Of a stretch of 64,000 nt of DNA, positions 41,109 through 49,723 are shown one piece after another; within the stretch, counting starts at the first letter, position 1, and every line of letters begins with the position of its first letter. The stretch comes from Xanthomonas hortorum (GTDB lineage: Bacteria; Pseudomonadota; Gammaproteobacteria; Xanthomonadales; Xanthomonadaceae): the NCBI RefSeq assembly GCF_002940005.1, contig NZ_MDEF01000006.1; one strand, written 5' to 3'. Under the pieces are notes generated by a model that saw nothing but the letters and a program-made list of their open reading frames with translations, did no database searches and had not been told where the DNA came from. Both the position numbers and the translations under genes were made by a program.

Positions 41109-42515
41109 ATGAAATTGCTAACCGCCGCCATCGGCGGTGTCTGTCTTACGCTCGCCGCACAAGCCGGCGCCATCAACCTTGCAACCGGCGATACGCGCGC
41201 GGTCTCCGAGCCGGCGATTCCTGCCACCTGCCAGCCGGTGAGTGCCAGCCACACGCCGAGTGGGCGCCTGTTCGACGCTGCATCGGAAAGTGCGCCGCCG
41301 GATACCAAAACCATCCAGGCCGCATTGACCGCCTGTACTGGCAAAAACGGCAGCGTGCTGCTCAAGGCCGGCACCGGCACTGCGTTTCTCAGTGGGCCGC
41401 TGTCGATTCCCACGGGCGTCACCTTGGTCATCGATCAAGGCGTCACCCTGTACGGCTCGCGCAATCCGGCCGACTACGGCAGCGGCTGCGGCACCGCCGG
41501 TGCCAAGAGCGGTGGGTGTCTGCCGTTGATCAGCGTCAAGGGCCTCAAATCGGGCGTGATGGGTGTGCGTACCGGCGGGCGCCAGGGCACCATCGACGGC
41601 CGCGGCGATCTGCCCATGCTAGGCAAGAACACCACCTGGTGGGAATTCGGCGAAAACGCCAAGAACGCAGGCCAGGTGCAGAACAGCCCGGACCTGATCA
41701 AGGTGCAGAACTCCAACACCTTCACCCTCTACAACGTCAATCTGATCAATGCGGCGTACTTCCATTTCTTCGCGCATATCGTCGATGGCCTGACCATCTG
41801 GGGCGTGCGGGTGAAGTCGCCGGCCACCAGCCCCAACACCGATGGTCTGGACCTGGACAGCGTGGTCAACGCCAGCCTGGTCGATAACGATGTGATGGGC
41901 GGCGACGACTGCGTGGCGATCAAGACCATTGCCTCCAAGTCCGGCAACATCAGCGTGCGCGACAACCGCTGTTACGGCACCCACGGTATCTCGATCGGCA
42001 GCGAAGTGATGTCCGGGGTCAACAATGTACTGATCGAAAACAACGCCATCACCTCCACCGACGATGCCGGCAACCGCAGTACCGACAACAACGGGTTGCG
42101 CATCAAGACCAGCATCGTCAAGGGCGGCCCGGTCAGCCTGATCACCTATCGCAACATCTGCCTGTTCGGGGTGACCAGTCCGCTGGTGATCAACCCGTTC
42201 TATTCGACCGGTGGTAGCGGGACCAAGCCCAGCTTCAAGGAGATCGTGGTCAACGGCTTGCGTACCACGGGCGATGTTGGCCTCAAGGGCAAGGGCTGGA
42301 TCCTGAAAGGCTTTGATGCGCAGACGCCGCTGGATCTGGTGCTGGCCAATCTTGCGACAGGCAACACTGCCGTCACTGCCAGCAATGCGCAGATCGGGCT
42401 GGTCAACAGCGATTTGACCGCCGAAAAGTTGGGCGCCGGCGTCACTACCGCCCCCGTGCAACTGAGTGGCGCAATCCCGACCTGCTCGACGGCACCGCGT
42501 TTCCCGGCACTGTGA
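41109..42515 (+). CDS. Secreted polygalacturonase, GH28
   Basis: Extracellular pectin-degrading glycoside hydrolase family 28 enzyme of 468 residues. It has a signal peptide (MKLLTAAIGGVCLTLAAQAGA) and a right-handed parallel beta-helix. Catalytic motifs are NTDG (D245), GGDDC (D266, D267) and GTHGISIGS (H292), with a RIK motif after NNGL. Cysteines in CGTAGAKSGGC and CVAI suggest disulfides formed on export, presumably through the type II system. The PIP box upstream links it to the hrp regulon. It sits between rodA and mltB, with repeat DNA in front. Confidence 0.93.
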   Translation: MKLLTAAIGGVCLTLAAQAGAINLATGDTRAVSEPAIPATCQPVSASHTPSGRLFDAASESAPPDTKTIQAALTACTGKNGSVLLKAGTGTAFLSGPLSIPTGVTLVIDQGVTLYGSRNPADYGSGCGTAGAKSGGCLPLISVKGLKSGVMGVRTGGRQGTIDGRGDLPMLGKNTTWWEFGENAKNAGQVQNSPDLIKVQNSNTFTLYNVNLINAAYFHFFAHIVDGLTIWGVRVKSPATSPNTDGLDLDSVVNASLVDNDVMGGDDCVAIKTIASKSGNISVRDNRCYGTHGISIGSEVMSGVNNVLIENNAITSTDDAGNRSTDNNGLRIKTSIVKGGPVSLITYRNICLFGVTSPLVINPFYSTGGSGTKPSFKEIVVNGLRTTGDVGLKGKGWILKGFDAQTPLDLVLANLATGNTAVTASNAQIGLVNSDLTAEKLGAGVTTAPVQLSGAIPTCSTAPRFPAL

Positions 42516-42578
42516 TCGATCGGGCGTGGCCGGCGTTTCGGCTGCGCCTGATTTTTTTCGAATGCCGTTTGCGAAAAA

Positions 42579-42606
42579 CGATGCAGCGCCGAGAGGTGCT
42601 GCATCG
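42579..42606 (+). terminator. Hairpin after the polygalacturonase gene
   Basis: CGATGCAGC and GCTGCATCG form a nine-base perfect stem around ten bases, 64 bases after the stop codon. There is no T tract immediately after, so terminator function is tentative. Confidence 0.45.
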
Positions 42607-42792
42607 TGGGGACTGAGGGAATCCCCGACTCCATCGCAGCGGACACATCCGGGCCTGCATGGAGGTTTTTTTCGTGTTGCGCCCTGCAGCGGGGCATCCT
42701 GCAAGCTTGTGCCAATGCTGCGGCACGCCTTGACTTCAGCTAAAGCTCTTTCGTTTCATGGTCTTATTGCCAGAAGTTCATCTGGTCTCTGT

Positions 42793-42798
42793 TACTCT
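42793..42798 (+). promoter_or_regulatory. -10-like TACTCT six bases before mltB
   Basis: TACTCT-N6-ATG with no ribosome binding site, and TTGCCA about 20 bases upstream of it. Another candidate leaderless start. Confidence 0.35.
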
Positions 42799-42804
42799 CG
42801 GCCG

Positions 42805-43944
42805 ATGATTCGACGCACCCTGACCTGCCTGCTCACCCTCGGCCTTGTCGCCTGCGCGACCCAGCCCAGCCCTCCGACCCCGCCGCCGGCCGCCAGTGCG
42901 CCCCCGGCCAAGCCGCCGAGCGCGCCGGTCGCGCCCGTCAGTGCCGCCGCCGAAGCGCCCGCGCTGCCGCCGGTGGACCTGACCCCGGTGCCGTTCGAGA
43001 TCGCACGTGCCAATTTCGTGCGCGACACCGCCGCCAAGTACGGCCTCGACGCCGCCCAGATCGAAGCGGTGCTGGCGCAGGCGCAATTCAAGGACGCGAT
43101 CGTCACTGCGATGTCGCGGCCGGCCGAGCGGGTCAAGCCGTGGAACGAATACCGGCCGATGTTCATCACCCAGGCGCGCATCGATGGCGGCCGCAAGTTC
43201 CTGGCCGAGCATCGCGCCGAACTGAGCAAGGTCGAAGCGGCCACCGGCGTGCCGGCACAGGTGATCGTGGCCATCATCGGGGTGGAAACCAGCTATGGCA
43301 GCAACGCCGGCAAGTATCGCGTGCTGGACGCGCTGTACACGCTGGCATTCCGTTATCCGCGCAGCGGCGACCCGGCCAAGCTCGAACGCGAAGTGCGTCG
43401 CGAGCTGTTCTTCCGCGATGAACTCGGCCAGCTGTTCGCGCTCGGCAAGGAAGAGCAACTCGATGTCACCACGCTGATCGGCAGCTATGCCGGCGCGATG
43501 GGCATGGGCCAGTTCATGCCGTCCAGCTACCGCCAGTTCGCGGTGGATGGCGATGCCGACGGCAAGCGCAATCTGTTCACCGACCACAACGACGTGTTCG
43601 CCTCGGTCGCCAATTACTTCGTCAAGAAGGGCGGCTGGGTGCGCGGCGGTCAGGTCGCGGTACCGGCCACGCTGGCCGCCGGCCACGAGGAATTCAATCC
43701 CACCGACTGGTCGCCGGTGTACACGCTGTCCGATCTGTCCGCGCGTGGCTATCACCCGAATGCGCCGGTCGTGGCCGGCAGCACGGCGACCCCGATCACC
43801 CTGGACGATGCCAACGGCAAGCAGTACTGGCTGGGCTTCCAGAATTTCTACGCGATCACCCGATACAACATTTCCAAGATGTACGCGATGGCCGTGTTCC
43901 AGCTGTCCGAGGCCATCGCCGGCAAGGAGTTACCCCCGGCATGA
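42805..43944 (+). CDS. mltB: Membrane-bound lytic murein transglycosylase B
   Basis: An outer-membrane lipoprotein (379 residues, lipobox LVAC at C16) cleaving glycan strands to 1,6-anhydro products. A Pro/Ala linker (about 17-58) precedes the catalytic domain. There the essential Glu is E161 in IIGVETSYGSNAGKYRV, with SYAGAMGMGQFMPSSYRQFAVDGDADGKRNL as the family signature. It overlaps rlpA by four bases. It belongs to the wall-maintenance run mltB-rlpA-dacC. Confidence 0.95.
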   Translation: MIRRTLTCLLTLGLVACATQPSPPTPPPAASAPPAKPPSAPVAPVSAAAEAPALPPVDLTPVPFEIARANFVRDTAAKYGLDAAQIEAVLAQAQFKDAIVTAMSRPAERVKPWNEYRPMFITQARIDGGRKFLAEHRAELSKVEAATGVPAQVIVAIIGVETSYGSNAGKYRVLDALYTLAFRYPRSGDPAKLEREVRRELFFRDELGQLFALGKEEQLDVTTLIGSYAGAMGMGQFMPSSYRQFAVDGDADGKRNLFTDHNDVFASVANYFVKKGGWVRGGQVAVPATLAAGHEEFNPTDWSPVYTLSDLSARGYHPNAPVVAGSTATPITLDDANGKQYWLGFQNFYAITRYNISKMYAMAVFQLSEAIAGKELPPA

Positions 43945-45341
43945 ACAGCATGACAGGCCCCAAGTGGCTGATCCCGATGGCGCTGATGCTCGGCCTGGCG
44001 GCCTGTAGCAGTGCACCCAAGAAGAGTTCGGGCAGCGCAGGCAGCGGCGCGATCAAGGGCGTCAAGGTCGAAGGCAAGGGGCCGGCGTATGTCGCCACCG
44101 GATGCCCGTCGAGCTCGCCGTATGCGGCAGCGAAGGAAGATCCGTCCACGCGTGGTGATTACACCGCCGGCGGCCTGTACAAACCCGGCGTCAATGACAC
44201 TACCCCGGACCATGTGCCCAACGTGGCCTGCATTCCCGAGCCGCTGGTCAGCAACGAGCCGCGCTCGGCGGTGGGCAATCGCTCGCCGTATGAAGTGCTG
44301 GGCAAGCGCTACGTGGTGATGGACAACCCCGGCGACTATGTCGAACGCGGCACCGCCTCGTATTACGGCAGCAAATTCCACGGCCGGCTGACCTCCAACA
44401 AGGAGGTCTACGACATGTACGCCTTCACCGCCGCCCACAAGACCCTGCCGCTGCCCAGCTTTGCGCTGGTGACCAATACCGACACCGGCGACTCGGTGGT
44501 GGTGCGCGTCAACGACCGCGGTCCGTTCCACGATGGCCGCGTGATCGATCTGAGCTACGCCGCTGCGGTCAAGCTGGGCATCACCGGCAAGGGCACCGGC
44601 AATGTCGAAGTGCGCGGCCTGACCGAAGCCGACAACGGCAATCTGCTGGCCAAGCGCCGCAATGGCGTAGCACCTGTCGCTACCGGTGTTGCCGCAGCGC
44701 GGCCGGCCTCGGGCGGCAGCCAGATCGATGGTCTGGTGCAGCGTCTGCCCAACGGCACGGTTGCTCCGCGCGCGGTGGCTGCAAGTTCGGCTGCCGTGCC
44801 GGTGGCGACATCGATCGCCGCCGCGCCGGTCACTGCGGCAGGTGAGCGTTGGCGCTATCACGTGGCCGATTCGCGCCAGCCCGGAAATCCGGACAATTTC
44901 GATGCGTGGATGAAGTCGCAGGGCGTGCGTGTTGCGACCGGCAAGCCGGCAGCGGTTGCGCCGCGGCCGGCATCGGCCACGGCATCGACGCCTGCACCTG
45001 CCGCACCGGTTGCGGTCGCGGTGGTCAAGCCTGCAGGCAGCGCGCCGCTACGTGCGACCAAGCCCGAACCGGTGCCTGCCAAGGCGCCCAGCGTTGCCGA
45101 GACCGCACTCGGCGACATCCTGCTGCAGGTCGCCAGTTTCGCCAGTCGCGAAAACGCCAATCGTGCGCTGTCGCAGCTGGCCTCGGCCGGCATCGCCGGT
45201 GCCAGCGTCAGCGACATCGTCAGTGGCGGGCGCACCCTGTGGCGCCTGCGCGTCAATGCACGCGACCACGCCAATGCCTCGGAAATCGCCCAGCGCATTG
45301 CCGGGCTGGGTTTCGGGCGCCCGCAAATCGTCGCCAATTAA
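43941..45341 (+). CDS. rlpA: Septal-ring lytic transglycosylase / rare lipoprotein A
   Basis: A lipoprotein of 466 residues (lipobox LAAC, C22). The RlpA double-psi beta-barrel spans about residues 130-225 with GTASYYGSKFHGRLTSNKEVYDMYAFTAAHKTLPLPS and VVRVNDRGPFHDGRVIDLS. An Ala/Val-rich linker follows. A C-terminal SPOR domain (about 385-465, ILLQVASFASRENANRALSQL) targets denuded glycans at the septum. The 70-residue insertion before the barrel is longer than in E. coli. It is co-translated with mltB. Confidence 0.93.
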   Translation: MNSMTGPKWLIPMALMLGLAACSSAPKKSSGSAGSGAIKGVKVEGKGPAYVATGCPSSSPYAAAKEDPSTRGDYTAGGLYKPGVNDTTPDHVPNVACIPEPLVSNEPRSAVGNRSPYEVLGKRYVVMDNPGDYVERGTASYYGSKFHGRLTSNKEVYDMYAFTAAHKTLPLPSFALVTNTDTGDSVVVRVNDRGPFHDGRVIDLSYAAAVKLGITGKGTGNVEVRGLTEADNGNLLAKRRNGVAPVATGVAAARPASGGSQIDGLVQRLPNGTVAPRAVAASSAAVPVATSIAAAPVTAAGERWRYHVADSRQPGNPDNFDAWMKSQGVRVATGKPAAVAPRPASATASTPAPAAPVAVAVVKPAGSAPLRATKPEPVPAKAPSVAETALGDILLQVASFASRENANRALSQLASAGIAGASVSDIVSGGRTLWRLRVNARDHANASEIAQRIAGLGFGRPQIVAN

Positions 45342-45626
45342 GCGTTGCGTCTTAAGCGCAGGGATCAAGGCAGCCGCCCAGTCGTCGACTGGCGCGGCCG
45401 GCAGGGGTGGCGACTGAATCGGCTAGTCCACTCGCTCACTCTGGATGCAGCGTCGTCTGCCTCGCTCGATCCCGACGCGCGCTGCTGCAGGCATTCTCGG
45501 CCCCCACGGTTACGACAACGCTGAACTCCGCAAGCGTGCATGCCCTGCGGCGCGTCGCCTAGATCGCCATCGCACCTTACAATTTCGCATTACCCAGCCT
45601 TCGGGCCCGTCAGGAGTCGTTCTTCA

Positions 45627-46832
45627 ATGAAATTCCGCTTCGCCGCCGCTGTCGTGGCCACGTTCGCCTTCGGCCTGGTCTGCGCCCAGACACCTGCGCC
45701 GCAGCCGACTCCCGCAGTGGCTGCTGCGCCGGCCGCCGTGCCGGTTCCGCCTGCACCCGCGCCGGCCGTGTCCAAGTCCTGGATCCTGATGGATTACGCC
45801 ACCGGGCAGGTGCTGGCCGGTGAAAACATCCACCAGCAGCTGGCGCCGGCCAGCATCACCAAGGTGATGACCTCCTACGTGGTCGCTGCCGAGATCAAGA
45901 ACGGCAAGGTCAAGCGCGACGACCAGGTCATGATGAGCGAGCGCGCCTGGCGCGAGGGCGGCGCCGGCACCGACGGCAGCTACAGCGGCTTCCCGGTCAA
46001 CCAGACCGCGCGTCTGGAAGATATGGAAAAGGGCATGGCGATCCAGTCCGGCAACGACGCCGCGATCGCCCTGGCCGAGCATGTCGCCGGCAGCGAAGAG
46101 GCCTTCGCCTCGCTGATGAACAGCTACGCCGCCAAGATCGGCATGAAGGATTCGTACTTCGTCAACGCGCACGGTCTGAGCGCCGAAGGCCATCACTCCA
46201 CCGCCTACGATCTGGCCATGCTGGGCCGCGCGATGGTGCGCGATTACCCGGAGACCTACGCCTACAACAAGATCAAGGAATTCCAGGTCGGCACCATCAA
46301 GCAGAACAACCGCAATCTGTTGTTGTGGCGCGATCCGGCGGTGGACGGCATCAAGACCGGCCACACCTCCGAAGCCGGTTATTGCCTGCTGAGCTCGGCC
46401 AAGCGCGGGGATCAGCGCCTGGTGGCGGTGGTGATGGGCGATTCGTCCGAGCGCCAGCGTGCCGACGACAGCCTGGCACTGCTCAACTGGGGCTTCCGCT
46501 TCTTCGAGACCCACAGCCTGTACGCACCCGGCAAGGTCGTGACCAAGCAGAAGGTGTGGAAGGGTGAGCAGGACGAAGTGCAGCTGGGCGTGGCCCAACC
46601 GCTGCTGGTCAGCCTGCAGCGCGGCCGCTACAACGACCTCAAGCCCAGCATGGAAGTGGCCAAGAACCTGCAGGCCCCGATCAAGAAGGGGCAGCAGATC
46701 GGCACCGTCAAGGTCAGCCTGGACGGCAAGATCATCGCCCAGGCCCCGCTGGTGGCGATCAACGCCGTCGAAGAAGGCGGGTTCTTCAAGCGCCTCTGGG
46801 ATGCGTTCTGGATGTGGTGGGAATCTGAGTGA
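45627..46832 (+). CDS. dacC: D-alanyl-D-alanine carboxypeptidase (PBP5/6 type)
   Basis: Class C PBP (401 residues) trimming the terminal D-Ala of pentapeptides in the periplasm. It has a signal peptide ending VCA|Q, a Pro/Ala linker, then S76-I-T-K79 (APASITKVM), SGN (IQSGNDAA) and KTG (GIKTGHTSEAG). The C-terminal beta domain ends with an amphipathic membrane anchor (EEGGFFKRLWDAFWMWWESE). The ATG at 45627 has a CAGGAG ribosome binding site. A strong terminator follows. Confidence 0.95.
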   Translation: MKFRFAAAVVATFAFGLVCAQTPAPQPTPAVAAAPAAVPVPPAPAPAVSKSWILMDYATGQVLAGENIHQQLAPASITKVMTSYVVAAEIKNGKVKRDDQVMMSERAWREGGAGTDGSYSGFPVNQTARLEDMEKGMAIQSGNDAAIALAEHVAGSEEAFASLMNSYAAKIGMKDSYFVNAHGLSAEGHHSTAYDLAMLGRAMVRDYPETYAYNKIKEFQVGTIKQNNRNLLLWRDPAVDGIKTGHTSEAGYCLLSSAKRGDQRLVAVVMGDSSERQRADDSLALLNWGFRFFETHSLYAPGKVVTKQKVWKGEQDEVQLGVAQPLLVSLQRGRYNDLKPSMEVAKNLQAPIKKGQQIGTVKVSLDGKIIAQAPLVAINAVEEGGFFKRLWDAFWMWWESE

Positions 46833-46870
46833 GCAAAGAAAAAGCCGGCTTTCGCCGGCTTTTTCTTTGC
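46833..46870 (+). terminator. Rho-independent terminator after dacC
   Basis: GCAAAGAAAAAGCCGGC-TTTC-GCCGGCTTTTTCTTTGC: a long perfect stem with an internal T run, beginning at the dacC stop codon. Confidence 0.92.
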
Positions 46871-46968
46871 GGGGATTGGAGATTCGGGATTGGCAAAGGC
46901 GAGAGCAGGAGCGAAGCACCAGCAGCCCGCTCTTACGAATCCCCAATCCCAACTCCCCAATCCCAGCC
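46871..46968. repeat. Inverted pair of GGGATTNGGG repeats
   Basis: GGGGATTGGAGATTCGGGAT then TGGCAAAGGC; the right arm CTCTTACGAATCCCCAATCC then CAACTCCCCAATCCCAG. It occupies the space between the convergent dacC and lpxR-like genes. Confidence 0.8.
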
Positions 46969-46969
46969 C

Positions 46970-48031
46970 TCAAAGCATCCGGCTGATCGTGAAACTGCCA
47001 TACACCGGCGTCTCGCGCTGGGTATCGAATTCGCGGGTGCGGTGATAGCGTGCGATGGCGAATTTCCAGCGGCCATACATCACCGCCAGGCCGTAGCCCA
47101 CGTCGCCGACGAACGCGCGCTTGTCCACGCTGTGGCTGCTGCGGAAGGTGTTGCCGTCCAGGGTGATGTCGCGCAGCACCCAGCGTGCATCGGTGGTCAC
47201 GAACAGGTGTCCCGACCAGCCGCTGGCACGTCCTAGGCGGCTGGGCGCGGTGTTTTCGCCGGCCGGCCGGGTCGGTGTGCTGCCGAAATCGTCCGGCAGC
47301 TTCCAGCCAAAGCGCGCTTCGCCGCCGGCATTCAAGTGCGTGGCCATGTTGCCGACCGCGCCGCCCCAGTGCGAAATGAAATCCCAACCGAAGCCGTCTG
47401 CATTGACCGCCGCATCGCCCGGCCAGCGGCGCATGCGCTCGTGCACCAGATTGATCAGCGGCTCGTTGTGCAGCTGGTTGTCCCAGCCCTGGAATTTCTC
47501 ATCGCCCAGCGCATCGTGGATCGCATCCTGCGCTTCCTGCGCAAACGCCCACGGGCCGACCACGCCGATCTGCAACTGAGTCGTGCGCAGGTGCGCATCG
47601 TTGCGCGCGTTGTAGCCGAAGCTCGCCAGCAGGATGCCCGCATACGGGCGATCGTCGGGAATCACATCGCGCCGGGTGGAATCGGTCGGCGTGAAGATCC
47701 CCTGGCCAATCGAGAACACCATGTTCTGCTGGTCGAACTCGCCCGGATGCAGACGTTCCAGATAACCGTTGACCCAGCGCGCGGTGCGCGGCAGGCAGGG
47801 ATCGTCGGTGTAGTCGACCAGGTTGGGCGACACCAGCGTCAGCACCGCGCCATTGGAATAGCCCTGATCCTGATCCTCCCCACCGAACAAATCGTTGTCG
47901 ACCCGGAAATTCACCGCCGGCGGGGTCCGTCCCAGCCTGCTGGAGTCGCATTGATCAGCCGCCAGGGCCGGCATCGACAGCCCGGTGAGAGAAAGCAGCA
48001 GGGCAGCAGACAACGCGCGCGGTCGAAGCAT
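46970..48031 (-). CDS. LpxR-like outer-membrane lipid A deacylase (DUF2219)
   Basis: A 353-residue predicted outer-membrane beta-barrel. The signal peptide ends PALA|AD. Hallmarks of the LpxR/DUF2219 family are the N-terminal VNFRVDNDLFGGEDQDQGYSNG and the DDRPYAGILLASFGY segment, followed by GPWAFAQEAQDAIHDALG and WDNQLHNEP. LpxR removes the 3'-acyloxyacyl chain of lipid A (known in Salmonella). Activity here is inferred, because the catalytic residues were not checked against an alignment. It is divergent from the CsgG-like gene and convergent with dacC. Confidence 0.82.
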   Translation of the reverse strand: MLRPRALSAALLLSLTGLSMPALAADQCDSSRLGRTPPAVNFRVDNDLFGGEDQDQGYSNGAVLTLVSPNLVDYTDDPCLPRTARWVNGYLERLHPGEFDQQNMVFSIGQGIFTPTDSTRRDVIPDDRPYAGILLASFGYNARNDAHLRTTQLQIGVVGPWAFAQEAQDAIHDALGDEKFQGWDNQLHNEPLINLVHERMRRWPGDAAVNADGFGWDFISHWGGAVGNMATHLNAGGEARFGWKLPDDFGSTPTRPAGENTAPSRLGRASGWSGHLFVTTDARWVLRDITLDGNTFRSSHSVDKRAFVGDVGYGLAVMYGRWKFAIARYHRTREFDTQRETPVYGSFTISRML

Positions 48032-48321
48032 GGAGGGCCTGGAAAGGTAGGAAAGGACGGTGTTCGGCAAAGGTGCCTGCGGCCGCTGCTGCGCCGCGTG
48101 AATGTGTGCCGGCATCATGCCCGAGCAATCTTGGGCGGCGGTTGAGGCTGCCGGCACCAGTCCGTTCCATTTACGGCATGTGCAGCCATGAAAAGCTCGC
48201 GCGGATAGCATATGATCCGCCCCCGGGGGAACCAGCCCCAAGGAACGGCGGCCTTTCGCAGGCTATTTCATTACCAACGGATCGCGTTTGCCGACGGCAG
48301 CGCAGGTGTCAGGGGAACTAC

Positions 48322-49305
48322 ATGAGCAAGACGATTTCTGTGAGCGCAGCGCTGTTGTCCAGCGTGTTGGGTATTGCCTTGGCTGGCGTCAGCGCGCCGG
48401 CATCGGCCGGGTTGAAGGATGCCTTCAAGGGCTCGGCCCAGGATCAGCGCAAGGACGGCGTGGCTCAGATTCCGGTGTGCGCCAAGCCGCTGGGCAGCCT
48501 GTCGGTCATCGAGCCGGAAGATGCAGTCAACTGGTGGTCGGGTCAGCAGCTGCCGGCGCCGTCCAAGTTGATCAAGGTGTTCGTCAACAAGTCGCGCTGC
48601 TTCACCCTGGTGGACCGTGGCGCGGGCATGGCGGCATCGCAGCGCGAGCGCGAGCTGGCGGCGAACGGCGATCTGCGCGCACGTTCCAACGTGGGCAAGG
48701 GCCAGATCCGCGCGGCCGATTATGTGATGACGCCAGACCTCATTTCGCAGAATCACAATGCCGGCGGCAGCGCCATTGCCGGCATGCTGGGCGGCCTGGT
48801 CGGCGGCAATGCCGGCAACCTGGTCGGTGGCCTAAATCTCAACAAGAAGACCGCCGACGTGGTCCTGACCATCACCGATGTGCGCTCGTCCGAACAGGTT
48901 GCCATGGCCGAAGGCAACGCCAGGAAGACCGACCTGGGCTGGGGTGCGCGTGGCAATCTGTTCACTGGCGGCGATTTCGGCGCGGCCGGTGCTGGCGGTT
49001 ATGCCAATACCGAGATCGGCCAGGTGATCACGCTGGCCTATTTGCAGGCCTATACCGATGTCGTCAGCCAGCTCGGCGGTTTGTCCGGTAATGCGGCGGC
49101 TTCCAATTCCCAGCAGGCGGTCACCGTCACGCGTGCAGGGCGTCTGTTGGGCAATGCCAAGGGTTCCGGCGCGGCTGTACGCACGCTCGAGCCGGGCATG
49201 ATGCTGTACCCGACCGGCAACAAGGAAGGCGTCATGTGGGAAGTCGAGGACGAGATGGGCAACCGTGGCTGGGTGTCGTCGGCCATGTTGGAACTGTCCA
49301 AGTAA
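48322..49305 (+). CDS. CsgG/HfaB-family secreted protein with C-terminal SH3-like domain
   Basis: A 327-residue exported protein. The signal peptide ends PASA|GL. The middle (about residues 45-245) looks like the CsgG family: AVNWWSGQQLPAPSKLIKVFVNKSRCFTLVDRG, AADYVMTPDLISQ, then TADVVLTITDVRSSEQVAMAEGNA. There is also a glycine-zipper-like GGSAIAGMLGGLVGGNAGNLVGG insertion. The final 50 residues (TLEPGMMLYPTGNKEGVMWEVEDEMGNRGWV) resemble a bacterial SH3 domain. A lipobox Cys is absent, so it is not a canonical CsgG lipoprotein pore. AGGGGAA ribosome binding site. Role unknown; envelope-associated. Confidence 0.7.
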   Translation: MSKTISVSAALLSSVLGIALAGVSAPASAGLKDAFKGSAQDQRKDGVAQIPVCAKPLGSLSVIEPEDAVNWWSGQQLPAPSKLIKVFVNKSRCFTLVDRGAGMAASQRERELAANGDLRARSNVGKGQIRAADYVMTPDLISQNHNAGGSAIAGMLGGLVGGNAGNLVGGLNLNKKTADVVLTITDVRSSEQVAMAEGNARKTDLGWGARGNLFTGGDFGAAGAGGYANTEIGQVITLAYLQAYTDVVSQLGGLSGNAAASNSQQAVTVTRAGRLLGNAKGSGAAVRTLEPGMMLYPTGNKEGVMWEVEDEMGNRGWVSSAMLELSK

Positions 49306-49432
49306 GTCTTTGGCAATACGCAGGTCAGGCATGATGCGTCTGGTCTGACCCAACGGGGCCCATGTGGCCCCGTTGTGCTCTCTGCGACACGTCAGAATGG
49401 CAAACGGGCTTGGGTTTGCCCGCCAGCGGCCC

Positions 49433-49438
49433 GATAAT
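49433..49438 (+). promoter_or_regulatory. GATAAT with TTGGGT at 17 bases, six bases before ybeD
   Basis: TTGGGT-N17-GATAAT-N6-ATG without a ribosome binding site: the best-formed of the candidate leaderless promoters in the window. Confidence 0.5.
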
Positions 49439-49444
49439 GGGCGG

Positions 49445-49723
49445 ATGGAAATCAGCTCCGACAACCCCGATCACGGCTTCCAGTTTCCCGGCACCTTCGA
49501 GCTCACCGCCATGGGCGCGGCCGAACGCGGGCTGGAAACCGAGCTTCCGCGTCTGCTCGCCGCGACTGGCGTCGAGTTGCTGGAAGAAAGCATCAGCTGG
49601 AAGCACTCGTCCACCGGCAAATACGTGTCCATCCGGATCGGCTTTCGCGCAGAGGACCGGGCCCAGTTCGATGCCGCCCATCAGGCGCTGCGCGAACACC
49701 CGGAAGTGAAGTGGACGCTGTAG
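49445..49723 (+). CDS. ybeD: DUF493 (YbeD) small regulatory-type protein
   Basis: A 92-residue ACT-like alpha/beta protein of the YbeD/DUF493 family, conserved immediately before lipB in many gammaproteobacteria. Family marks are HGFQFPGTFELTAMGA, SWKHSSTGKYVSIRIGF and the ending HPEVKWTL. Its precise role is unknown. It overlaps lipB by 13 bases, so the two are co-translated. Confidence 0.9.
   Translation: MEISSDNPDHGFQFPGTFELTAMGAAERGLETELPRLLAATGVELLEESISWKHSSTGKYVSIRIGFRAEDRAQFDAAHQALREHPEVKWTL

Noticed and set aside
43001..43019. A second gene boundary inside mltB suggested by alternative frames
   Set aside because: The MltB frame is continuous from lipobox to stop with all family motifs.
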